Positions 11,158-22,566 of a stretch of 64,000 bases of DNA are shown here, piece after piece; the first letter of the stretch is position 1, and every line of letters begins with the position of its first letter. The stretch is taken from the NCBI GenBank assembly GCA_032719365.1, contig CM064861.1, forward strand, positions 78,674,863 to 78,738,862, read 5' to 3'. The position numbers were made by a program, and so were the translations under genes. The notes under the pieces are model-generated. The model ran no database searches. It was given only the letters and a program-made list of their open reading frames with translations, and had not been told where the DNA came from. This DNA comes from Prinsepia uniflora (lineage: Eukaryota; Streptophyta; Magnoliopsida; Rosales; Rosaceae).

Positions 11158-14100
11158 TGTAACAACCCGTACCTTCAGGAAGGGTATAAATGTAATTTTG
11201 GATATTATTTATATAAAATGACAATTTTGCCCTTGTGAATAGTGTGCCCAAAAGTTGACTTTTTGATTTGTAGGTCGGACGAGCGTTGACCGTTGACCGT
11301 GACGTAGTTCGGGACGTCACGAATCTGTAGACAGGTGGCACGTCCGATTCGGACAATCGGAGAAAACGTTATGGTGTTCGGAAGGTTAAGGGCGTTACCG
11401 TAATTTTGGTTAAATAGAGGGAAAATGTTGACTTTTTACTGAACTCTTAGTTTTCATGTAGACCGATGATCGTTGGATAGGTCTCGACGTCCTGAGTACA
11501 ACGACAGGCGGCACGCTGTCGTCGGACGTCGGACGGTTAAGTTATGGGTCTAGGAAGTTGGAGGGCAAAATGATAATTTTGGACTTAGGGGCATTTTGGT
11601 CTTTTCACAATGGGGCCAATCAGATAAGGCCATCTGGGATATAGTGATTGGATATTTTAGTTCTGTCCATGGAAAGTTGGACACGTGGGGAACACCTAGA
11701 GGTTTCTAGGAGAGTTAACGTGTGCACGACTACAAATTGCACACTTTTGAACCGTGCAATTGTTCTGAGAGCAAAGAAAACAGAGAATTGAGACTATGAG
11801 GATTTCTGATCGATTCTCAGTGGGTGAAGGCTTGGGGTTTGAGTGGTTGATCAGGAAGGGTTGGTGAGTGAGTGTTTGTGCTTCAGAGAAGGTTGGACGG
11901 TGGCTGTGTGTGTTGTAGCGTGACTAGAAACCAGGAACAGGGCAGGGACACCGTGCACGGTTGTGCACCCCACACGATCAAACCATCCAAATTGGAGACG
12001 TGGTGGTGTTCAGGGACTCGAGAGGAGTCGTATGGACTCAGTGGGGCACAGCGGCTAGCACGGCGGAGACCAGAGTAGGGGTAAGTGTTCTCTGTCCCTT
12101 GTTTTTCCCGTTTGGTTAAAATCGAAAGTCGTGAGGTTTGGGTGATTGTCGAGATGTTCTAAGGTTCCTAATAGTTCTAGGAAGTTTAGATTGATCTTAG
12201 GACTAAACCTGGAGCTTCACGGTGGCCGTGGGTGGCCGGAGTCAGAAACTCAGATTTTCTGAGTTTTCTTCGAAGCTTAGACGAGGAGTTTAGGGACTTA
12301 GTTTCACAAATTAATTCAGGGAATCAGTTACCCAGAACAGGACGAAGCTAATGGGATTGATTGAAGTGGAATTGGACTGGTATTGAGTGAGAACTGGTCA
12401 CGCCGGTTCGGTTCGACCAGACCGGTCTGAACCGGCTGGACAGAGGTTGAAGATGACCCTGTAACAGGCGCGTGAAGCCCACGCGCAGCCCCTTTGGGAG
12501 GCGCGTGAGGGCGCGTGGGGCAGAGTCTGGGGAAGTGTTCAACATGGTTTTTACTCCAATCGATGTAACGAACCTTTTAGGACAAGTTTTGTGTCGATCG
12601 GACACCGGGTCGAGTTAGTTCGAGGATTCGAAGGTTTAGGGTTATTGTTTAAATTACGTTTAAAATCCCGAAACATTGGGGAAATTAGGATAAGCCTTAA
12701 GGAAGTGATGGTGACCCGATTTTGTGATATTTGACTGGACGGGACACTCCTGAGACGGTTGAGGAGCGCACGGAGCGCGATTGACGCGTACGGACTTGTG
12801 AGTGGACTTTTTCTCTTTCACCGAGCATGCCTAACTGTTTTTATCTACTTGTTCTATGGTTTTATTTATGATTTCATGATTATTGATTATTTTATATCTG
12901 TTTTACGAACTTGCACGTTTTTCGAGGAAAATACGTATTTGGCACGTTTTACGAGAAACATTCTGATTATGATTTGATGCCATGATTTTGGGATTTCAAT
13001 CTACACTTGGTTTTCAATAATTATAAATGGATTTTGAAAATATGATTTGATAATCGAGGTTTTCGGTTTTAGAATCGGATTTCGGAAATCGAAATTTGGT
13101 TTTAAAGTTAAAAAGGGGATTTCCGAATTTAGGTTCGGAATGACGGTTCTGAACGCCGGAATGGCTTCGGAATAGTGATTTTGAATTCGGGTTTGGATAT
13201 GGATTTAGAAATGGTTTAAACATGATTTGGATTGGATTTGCTGGATCTGATTAGTGGATTTAAAGACCCGGATTATGATTGACGGGAGCGGGCCCGGATT
13301 GAGTTTAAAGACTCGGGAGTTTAAAGACTCAAATATTACGATATTACCCCCGTAGGTGTAACGCCCCGGAAATTCGAGGATTTTAATATTGTAAATTAAT
13401 GAATGAATTGACGTTTTTACCCCTGTGAATTGTAGTGCCAAATTGTTGACTTTTCGTTTGACAACTGATTTTCACACGACTCAAGGACCGTTAGGTAGGT
13501 CTCGACACCCTGAGTCCGTTGACAAGCGGCACGCTGAAATCGGACATCGGATGGCTGAGTTACGGGTCTGGAAAGTGAAGGGCATTTTGGTAATTTCTGA
13601 ACTGAGGGCATTTTAGTCTTTTCACATACGGGTTACTGTAGCAAACCGTGGGGGATAGCGGCTGCACCACCGTGTGTGGTGTTTCTGAGCAATCTCATTA
13701 GTTTAAGCTTTAATGAACTGGAAAAGGGAGATTTAACTAAGCCTTAAGGACTGTATCAACGTGGGCTAAGTCATTCTTCAATCGTAGACACCATTTTTTA
13801 ATTTTGATTCGAAGCTTTTCGGGGAACAAATTCTCAGTGGACAGATTGGACCTCCACGAGCTGTTGGGTGGCACGGTTCCATTAATTGAGTGGGTGTCTG
13901 AGTGAATTGCAATCTGCTGAGGTGAGGGTTGTGAGCTAGAGAGGAAAAACCAGAGAAAAACAGTTTCTGGAAATTGGAGGGAAAAATCGGGATTTTATTT
14001 CTACGGTTTGTTGGACCAATTTAAACACAGAGTGAGCCTTCTGGGAGTGTTTAGAACACATCCATATCAAAATCGAAGGCAACCAACCACGGGTGAGCTG

Positions 14101-16425
14101 GGACGGTGATTGCCGTGTTCAGAGAAATTTCAGAGGTTTGGACGGCTACTTCCAGGTAATGATTTGTTCAATTGGTTGTGTTATACTGTTAGTTTAGGCC
14201 TCCTTTTTCTGATGTATAAGTTAATTAGATAATGGAACCGTGTTGGGTGAGTTACAGAGGTTGACCCGTTCAACTGTTCGGGTCTGGATGGAACGATTTA
14301 GTGCATTTCGAAGTAAATAAATGACTTAGAACTTTAATTGGATGTTTAGGGAGGATACTAGAATAAAAAACGAAGGAAATTGATTAGGAATTGAAGGGTA
14401 ATTATCCGGGTCATGTCGCGGGTTGAAGGTCCGAATAGCAGGGAAGTCGGGTAAGGAAGACAATACTGTAGCAGGCGCTTGACTTTCACGCGCAGCCACT
14501 TTAGGCGGGGCGTGAGGGCGCGTTCGGCCTCATCTCTGATCATGATCAACATGACTTTTTATCCTCTCATCATTCTGAACATTTTTGGTGAATTAACCAT
14601 GTTGATCTGAGATAGTTAGGTGGGTCATTTTAGGGCCGGTTGTCTCGGGAAGCGTGTTTGGACGGTTTCCCCGAGCCGGTTTCTGTTTTGGACTTTTTGG
14701 ATGAATATTAAGGACTTGTAGTGACCCTTACGTGTGATTTGAACTGACAGGAATTGTACGATAATCCCGGAACAGGTTCGTACGCGCAAATTCGCAGTGG
14801 GATCGTACTGTGAGTGGGCCCGATTTCATTAAACCCTTGCATGCATAAATATTTTCTAATTTACTTATATATTCACGTGCTGGAAACAAGAAATGGTTTT
14901 GATGATCTTGAAATTATGATTATGGCACGTTTTACGATGTTTGGGCTTGAGACCCGTCTGGTGAAACTTGAGTATGATTTTGGATTTTAACTCTTTATAC
15001 TTATATATGCATGTGAATATCAATGATTATATTTTGGTACTACACTGTAGTGATATACTCGTATTATACTGTCTCCTCCGGATGAGGTAAACTAGAGTAG
15101 TCACGGTGCAATTCCTGCGATGGGCCATTCTACGGAGAAACCGGACCGTAGAATGACTCAGGAACGGGATTGCTATGTTTGGGTGTCTGGGACGTCGAGC
15201 GTCTAGACGCTAGACATCTGGGATGCTGTACCCGGACAGGGTTCGGGGATTGGACTTGGGATTGAGACCCCGAGTGGCACGCGTAGCCTTGGGACTGTGA
15301 CCTTATTGGACGTCAGGGACGTCAGACATCTAGGATGTCAGGATCAGAGTGTGTAATGCAGTGACTGTGGTTATGTTTATGGTTTTACTATATGCCTTAA
15401 GGTTATTATATATGATTTATGGTTTTAAATGCTGATGCATGCATGTTTGGAAAACGGAGGGGTAAATTATATGTTTTACTTATTAAACGGTTTTGTAAAC
15501 TTTGAGTTTCGGCCCACTCACCCTTAATGTTTTGGTAACCCCTCCAGGCTGTGCTACCGAGGTAGAGGAGGATCCTGAGGCTGAGGCATAGATCTACTTC
15601 TGCGTATCTGAACCCATGTCGGGTGGTTTGACCAGCAGGATTATTTTAGAATCGTGCTCGGAACTTGTAATTTTGGATTTCATCCCTTGTCTGACATCTG
15701 TTAAATTTGGATTTGATGTATAACTTTAATTTGGTTATTTATGCATTTGAACTTTTGAGGTTAAAATTGGAATGTTATTTTGGGTGTCAGAAGGGAGCAG
15801 GGCACGTCCCCTTGTGGTCCCCGTGGGATCGGGACGGGTCCTGTTAGTAGGCATGTTGAGTTTAAAGACTCGGGAGTTTAAAGACTCGGATTACATTTGA
15901 GGCCTGGATTGAGTTTAAAGACTCGGATAAACCCAGCAGGTTTGATCGGACATTGACATTGGTATATTTTGTTTTATGATACGCTTTTAGCATGATCATT
16001 ATACTGTTTTATGTTGCTGTTTTCTTGAATTGCGTTAGGCATGCATGTTTTCTTTTAAACGGAGGGAAAATCCTGTTTTGTTTCATAAATTGTTTTCAAA
16101 CGTTTATTTCTTTTTGGTCCACTCACGTTTTTCTGGTTTTAAATTACCCTCCAGGTCGTGGTGAATTGGTCGGGGTGAACGTTGAGGCAGGGTCAGAGGC
16201 ATAGAGCTTTGCGGCGTTCTTCCATTGCGAGATTAGTCTTAGTAGGACTTTTGTGCCCGTTTTGTATTACTATGCTTTGTGTTACTGTTGTACTATATTT
16301 TATCCCTGATCTGATAGTTATACTTATGGTTACTTTGAGGTTATTTTGGTACTTTAAGTGTGATTGTCAGACGGGAGCAAGGTCCGTCCCGGTTATCGAG
16401 GTGATAATCGGAGTGGGTCCTGACA
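11158..16425 (+). mobile_element. Long solo LTR, copy E1 (split by E2), plus strand
   Basis: It starts TGTAACAACCCGTACC and ends GTGGGTCCTGACA, flanked by the 5-bp direct repeat CCAAT (11153-11157 and 16426-16430). Without the nested element and one copy of that element's target duplication it is 2773 bp. TG...CA ends, a 5-bp duplication, no internal domain and no second LTR make this a solo LTR left by LTR-LTR recombination. The shared cassette is present: GTGAGTGGAC at 12798-12807, GAGTTTAAAGACTC repeats around 13258-13341 and 15857-15930, GCATGCATG near 16038, GTCCACTCAC at 16117-16126, and a splice-acceptor-like CCTCCAG ending at 16154. Confidence 0.9.
13357..15846 (+). mobile_element. 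Long solo LTR, copy E2, nested in E1, plus strand
   Basis: It starts TGTAACGCCCCGG and ends GACGGGTCCTGTTA (a worn TGTCA end), flanked by the 5-bp repeat GTAGG (13352-13356 and 15847-15851). Length 2490 bp. The cassette motifs are GTGAGTGGGC at 14810-14819, GCATGCAT near 14840, GCATGCATG near 15434, GCCCACTCAC at 15512-15521 and CCTCCAG ending at 15547. Its repeat block (about 15180-15345) is GACGTC/CATCTGGGATG-like and differs from that of E1, so it belongs to another subfamily. Confidence 0.9.
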
Positions 16426-16430
16426 CCAAT

Positions 16431-17442
16431 ACTCCCCATCCAAGATTTCATCATGTTGTTCCTAATGCTCTGCCAATTTATGGCATTATTCTAATGGATG
16501 TTCATCTAGTTGATGATCTCTCGACCATTCTGCCTACTCATGGCTAGTCTAGAGATGTTACTTACAACAATTGTAAATCATTGGTCGCTTTAAGTATTCA
16601 AGAATTTTACCTTCTAAGTATTTGTACTTCACCTTTATCTCAATATAATTGATTTCTTCAAGTCTGATCCAAATATATGGAATATATCAACCAATGTGTT
16701 CTATGACTAACTCTAAGTCATCGAACCATCTTCATGTTTTGATCCAGTATCGCCTTTCTGAATTGAAGGAATTGATGTGTCTAATCCCCTTCCTTGCTTC
16801 TCAATGTTAGAATTCATTTATGTTCCCTTAAGGTTAGCCTCTCTAGTCAGAATGTCAGGGTGGCTTCGTCTTGGAACTTAGTGCTCTAATTCTTAGTTGT
16901 TCGCCCTTCGGGGTGTTGTTTTTCACTTTTAGGTTTGTTTGCCGTGAAGGTTGAGCTATGCTCCGTGAGCTTGTTGTTGGGCCATTGTGCCCAACTTTTG
17001 AGTACTCTTCTAATGTATTTCCTTATATAAAAAAATTATTTTAAGATATTTAAATATTTTAGTTGAATACACATATATTTTAAATTTTTTAAAAGTATTT
17101 AAATGTCCCCATTAAATATATCTCTCTGGCGAATCAGACTACTGTGGAGAACCAGGTTGTTCTTAATTTCTCAATAAATATCGATGTCAATTTGGAATAA
17201 TTAGGACCCTTCTTTTACAATTTTTAATTATCACTTGTTGTGTGTATGCATGCACCACTTCCACACTAGACGTACTGATGTAATGTACACCATCAAAATT
17301 CCAAATATCCCATCTTTTTCAACTTTTTTGTTTCATGTGAGATGAGATATATACATAAATAATCATGCAAGTGTCTAGTTTAGTTAAGTGATGATAAGGC
17401 TGACACGTACTTTAGGAAAACGATCTCCTGCACTCCTGGCCT
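16431..17442 (+). other. Intergenic; possible LINE 3' end near 16900-17035
   Basis: From 16431 no gene is recognised. Between about 16890 and 17035 the composition (TTCGGGGTGTTG, GTGAGCTTGTTGTTGGGCC, then ACTCTTCTAATGTATTTCC and a terminal ATAAAAAAATT) resembles 3' ends of plant L1-type LINEs. No coding part is attached, so this is tentative. Confidence 0.35.
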
Positions 17443-18012
17443 TAAGGGTGGCAATTTTTGACACGACCCGATACACGCCTTGAAACCCGCACGAAATTTA
17501 TGCGGGTCAACCCGCACGATTAAAATTTCGGATCATTTTCGGGTTAACCCGTTATGACCCGTTTATTAAACGGGTGGGTTTCGGGTCAACCTGTTAACCC
17601 GTTTAATAACCTGTTAACCCGTTTAATAAATGGGTAGATTTCGGGTTAACAGGTTAACCCGTATATTGGCTTATATATTGACCCATTTAATAAACGTGTC
17701 ATTACTAACCCATATATCTACCCATTTACTACCTAAATATCTATTAAATTTTATAATTTAAATAGGTTAAACATGTTAAACGGGTTAAACGGGTCAAACG
17801 GGTCATAGGTTAATTGGGTTTTGAGTATGACCTGTTTATTAAATGGGTTAAACGGGTTAAACGGGTTACACGGGTCATTAACAGGTCGGGTTCGGGTTGG
17901 ACATTCTTGACACGATTATTAAACGGGTCGGATTTGGGTTGGGCATAAATGGGTAAAACAGAATTCATGACACGACACGAACCCGACACGACACGACCCA
18001 TTGCCACCCCTA
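17443..18012. mobile_element. hAT-type MITE, 570 bp
   Basis: The ends are TAAGGGTGGCAAT on the left and ATTGCCACCCCTA on the right (inverted, one mismatch), flanked on both sides by the 8-bp direct repeat CCTGGCCT (17435-17442 and 18013-18020). The interior is made of repeated ACCCGTTAACCCG/GGGTTAAACGGG motifs in both orientations and could fold extensively. No coding capacity. Confidence 0.9.
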
Positions 18013-18020
18013 CCTGGCCT

Positions 18021-18995
18021 GGCCTGGGACACACACCTTCAGTTCAGATATTAATTCATAACAGAGTAATTGACTATGTTGTGTACGCTTTCAAAATGCA
18101 CCCCATTTTACGTACTAATGCTATAGCTTATCGCACCAACTGGCTACTCAAAATATGGCGTCTGTTTCATTTTAATTTTCCAAGAGGAGGATTCATTTTT
18201 GGATGGTTTAATTATTACATAAATTTTATTTGTTTGCTTCACACATCGTAAGTTTTATTTTTGCAAAAATTAAACCAAAATTTTAGTGGAGCGTAAGTGG
18301 CTGTGTTATACATGTTAGAGGTGAGTTGTCGAAGGTAATTTTCTCAATATTTTACCTTCCAAGGGTACTATGCTTAATTTTTTTAAATAATAAAAATAAC
18401 TTATACTGTATATAGTGATCCTCAGATTTGACTTGGTCCGTTGGAATTGTTAATCACTCCACCTAAAACTGTTTAAAGGTGTCTAATCATTTTTAATTTT
18501 GGAAGAAGGGTGGTATCGAATATCATTTTAGTAAAAGAGAGTGGGAATATTACAAAACTAATGAGTCACCTACTTACTTAAACTCCACGATCGATGGGGG
18601 TGTGAAAATCATTTAATATTCTGTAAATTTGGTTTATTTTAATTGAGTTAAGGTGAGAGAAAAGAAAAGTATTGGTTCCAGCTCTTTTTACTATTTTAAG
18701 CGGGAAAGTATATTTTTCACACACTAATTTTTTTTTTTTTACGTTTATCAGATTAAAATATCAAAATAAAATCACTGCACAAGAACAACGTAAAAAATGC
18801 AAAAGAAGAAATGAAGAATGTGTAGAACCTTCCCTACTAAATCGATTTGTAAATAAGAATGATCAAGTTCGATATAAATAATTAGTGATGAAGACATGGC
18901 AGTTTCATGAATCTAATATTTGGGTGAGATCAATTTACAGGTTAATTTTTTTTTTTTAAATAACGGTTTAAATAAATTAAATTTTGAAATGAAAA
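18021..18995. other. AT-rich intergenic DNA
   Basis: Short frames only. The sequence has poly-T and poly-A runs but no element ends that I could define. Confidence 0.5.
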
Positions 18996-18998
18996 TGA

Positions 18999-19024
18999 AA
19001 TAATAATAATAATAATAATAATAA
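18999..19024. repeat. (ATA)n microsatellite
   Basis: About eight uninterrupted trinucleotide units. Confidence 0.9.
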
Positions 19025-19165
19025 CTTCAAATAAACGTATACAATAATACAAATTCAAAGCTTACTTTATTGTTCCCGAGAAGCTACTTACTTAGAGGTA
19101 TTTGAGGCTTCTTATGTTACCTTTGCAATTTGTTTAATATATTTGTATATTGTGTTCAACTATAT

Positions 19166-19191
19166 CTATATATATATATATATATATATAT
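19166..19191. repeat. (TA)n microsatellite
   Basis: About thirteen uninterrupted TA units. Confidence 0.9.
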
Positions 19192-19204
19192 TTGAAGTTA
19201 AAAA

Positions 19205-19740
19205 TACAGATTAAAACTAGGAGTAGCCTCTAGGGAGTCCACAATTAGAGAAGTCGAATCTCCAAGTTTTAACTGCTTCCTGCAAAATAGCTTTCTCCCA
19301 CCGTTGATTTAGGACTTGTTGTAACCCCAAACTTACCGAGGAGTCAACGACAAAATTGACTTCACAAAACACATGCCCGAAACAAATAGCTTGAAACTTC
19401 CTACTCTATCGTTTTGCATTGGATAGAATTCTCAGGATCCTCTAAGGCGCCTTGGATTTTCCCTTGATGATGTCGATAATAATATTTGATTCACCCTTAA
19501 CCGCCAACTTTTGACTCCCAGCTTCTGAGTAACCTTCAACCTTCAAGCATAGCCAAGCCCTCTGTTACTAAAGAATTAGTTTTCCCCATCCACTTAGCTC
19601 CAGCGCAAATGGGAAGCCCCAAATGGTATAAAGGATGAAAGCAGCTCGAAATTCAGTTTTAACCATCTCGCATCTGGCGGCTTCCACTTAATCAACCCAA
19701 TTTGATTGTCACCACAAAAATTAGAAGCATTTTCCTTATA
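19205..19740 (-). pseudogene. RNase H-like (RVT_3) remnant, probably from a LINE
   Basis: Minus-strand translation from about 19740 gives KWKPPDARWLKLNF, then GLPICAGAKWMGKTNSLVTE, then after a frame change GESNIIIDIIKGKSKAP and, later, HVFCEVNFVVDSSVSLG. This order (lysine-asparagine strand, middle helix, DS-ILIDIIKG block, H-REAN--AD-LA block) is that of the RNase H domain found in plant LINEs and in related RVT_3 proteins. Frameshifts and stops show decay, and no RT domain is attached. Confidence 0.6.
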
Positions 19741-19744
19741 GTAA

Positions 19745-20484
19745 TTGTCACCCAACAAGTGAGCCATATAATATAGTTTGTATAAAACTTGGGTGGGTTG
19801 CTATTTGAGGTTGCATTTGGTACACCGTATAATGAATTTGATACGATAATTTAGTACGAAATCAATATTTGGTATCACTTGTATGTGGAACCTAAAATCA
19901 CCGGAAGAATGTGAAGCTGTCACGTGACCCATAATTCCCAAAATGACCAAATTGCCCCCGGCAATAATACTTAAAACCCAAGCATCGAACATGGCCCAAG
20001 CCCACAACGCTTACATAGCCCTAACATTGGGCTCAAACGGGAATGCCACGTGGAAACCTCTTCACCCTCGATCTGTGTAACACGTGTCAACACGCAAATT
20101 GAGCAGCATTTGTCCCATATCGAAACTATGGAAATTGATCATTGCACTTACCCCTATATAAGGGGTACACATTTCCTAATAAAGGTAATTATGTTCAACC
20201 CTACTTAAGCTCTTGAGATTTATCTTTTGAAGTTGACTTAAGCATTGGAGCATTCTTAGTCAAACACCCCCCGAGTCTCGATCATTGAATAAACGATAGC
20301 TTACAGTTTGCTTGTTTGCAGGGATCTTTGAGTCTTTTGAATTTAAAGTATGAATTCAGTTTCAACATTGTATTAATTAGATACTGTATAAGTTAATACA
20401 GTTGCGTACTTTTATATGGTCCAGACTCGCTAAATAATACTCTCGAAATTATCTGTATTGAATAGTCAGATCACTAACAAAAAG

Positions 20485-20524
<40 letters not shown>

Positions 20525-21842
20525 TAATTAATAATAATTAAATAAATAGTAATAATAATAATAATAATAATAATATATCAATAAGTAAATGAAAATAATA
20601 ATAATATGCATAATTAATATTTATCATATAAATATTTCTTATCAGTTATTATAATATAATTCAATCAATATAATATAATTGATATTTTAATCTAATAAAA
20701 TATCAAACGTCGGACTAATAGTCAGTTTATCTAGTGAACAAATTAATATATTCAACTAAAATAATCAATACGGTTGGCGTACAAAGGATAAAAATTACTA
20801 AAGTTAGGTTAGGGTATAATAGAAGTTAGGTTTTATTTTTTAAAGTTAGTAAAAGTAAATTACTAAATTTTATAGGATACAAATTCTGGCTGGACTACAC
20901 AGCCAGTCCATACAAAATTACAAACTACAAAGGATCCACTGGTGGATGAAGATTGTATTTATTTTGAATTTGATAATTTTTATTATAACAAAATTAAGAA
21001 ATGAAAATAATATCTAATAATTATTCACAAATTAATTTTTATGAAAAAAGAATTTGCATGTTTTCTCAAATTAATTCTCAAAAGCCAAAATGAAACGTTA
21101 GATAATAATAATAGGTAGCCTAGAGGACTTTTTCCAAGAGGAAAAATGATTTGTTTGTGTTGTAGCTTCATGCTTCTCCTCCACTCAATAGGCTGATTTC
21201 TGTCGGGAGCCGACACCTAATTCGAATTGTGTTGGATAGCCACGTGTTAACTAAATCTCCACGGTCGACAGTAGTATGCTATGAAGCCAGTTGTCCAATT
21301 TGTGTAGTGCCAACTATGTTTAGTAAAGATCTATTGTTTCATCAGTATTTTGGATTGTGTAAAAAATAAAATTAAAAAATAGCTGGGTATTGATTCGAAT
21401 CTTGTGAGCGTGCCACGGAATTACAAAGAGCTATCGAAGCTGATATTACATTTCAAATTAATATGGACGTAATTTTAACTAATGACATATATGGCGTATC
21501 CTAAGCGGCTTTAATTAAAAAAGAAAAAGAAAATACCATTACAAACAATCAATAATCTGAAGAGGATAATGCTGTTAGTTTAAAACCACAAATCCCAGGC
21601 TGTAAAGTGAGAGCCACATCATTGGGTCCATATTTGGAACTACTGGCCAGTCGGTAGTTCCATGTTAATCAATTTGTGTTGGCTGTATACACTGACCCAA
21701 TTTTTGATTGGATGGCTTTAATTTCAGGGCTATAAGTTGACCAAGGGCTCAACAGTGATGGCCCTCAAGCCCTAGGCCATGGAGCTTAGGAGTTAGGTGC
21801 AAATAATTTCATATAAATATCATTCTACACATTCCACTCTAT
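19745..21842. other. Intergenic DNA with ATA microsatellites
   Basis: Near 19810-19880 a TTTGGTAC/GATACGATAATTTAGTACG stretch may be one end of a MITE, but no partner end was found. ATA microsatellites lie at 20484-20523 and about 20548-20574. No gene is recognised. Confidence 0.5.
20484..20523. repeat. (ATA)n microsatellite
   Basis: About thirteen units, with a second shorter run about 25 bases further on. Confidence 0.9.
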
Positions 21843-22195
21843 TGTAAAATCACAATCACAAACATATTCACCAACCTTTACTATTCTTTTAGACTACCCT
21901 CAAGGGATTGGGATGGATACTGATGGATAATCGGATATATGACACTATATATGACACTATTTACACTTACGTTAGAAATTTCACAAGTTGTCGATTTATT
22001 GGAATATAAAAAACTGACTTGTAAAATCACAATCACATTCATATTCACCAACCTTTACTATTCTTTTAAACTACCCTCACGGGATTGGGATGGATTTGGG
22101 ATGGATACCAATGGATGATCAGATATATGACACCATTTACACTTACTTTAGAAATTTCACGCGTTATCGATTCATTGATATATAAAAAAATTGAT
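21843..22195. repeat. 177-bp tandem duplication upstream of XTH
   Basis: Two similar copies begin TGTAAAATCACAATCACA at 21843 and again at 22020. They share TTCACCAACCTTTACTATTC, GGGATTGGGATGGAT and TTTAGAAATTTCAC in the same order, with substitutions and small indels. The second copy ends about 370 bases before the XTH start codon, so the duplication lies in the likely promoter. Confidence 0.85.
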
Positions 22196-22462
22196 AAATT
22201 AATTTATACGTACTAATACGGCGATATATATTTTAATAAATTTATAGGTATATACGTTTTAATGAAGAAGATGATCGTAAATAATTAAGTCGGGCAACTA
22301 AGAAAATGATGAATACTGAATACGAAGTGTTGGGCAGGGCCTAAATAAAAGCTTGCCATTAGCTGTAATGAAAGCAAAGTTTGTGATTGAACTTTTCCAC
22401 TAGGAAGCCAACAGTCTTAATCACTATTCTTTCCTTCACTACCCTGGCTGCTAGCTACCCAC

Positions 22463-22472
22463 TATATATATA
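22463..22472 (+). promoter_or_regulatory. TATA box of the XTH gene
   Basis: TATATATATA lies 95 to 104 bases upstream of the XTH ATG, leaving room for a short 5' UTR of about 65-75 bases if transcription starts about 30 bases downstream. This is inferred from spacing and sequence only. Confidence 0.5.
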
Positions 22473-22566
22473 CATAACAACACCCCACAACTTCTCATCA
22501 AATCTAAAAATCACATTTCACATTATTATTAATTCCGTAGTAATAAATTTGACAATATTCTATAAT

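Noticed and set aside
22387..22566. Longer N-terminus for XTH
   Set aside because: The upstream extension starts at a TTG and runs through the TATA box; the ATG at 22567 gives a proper signal peptide.
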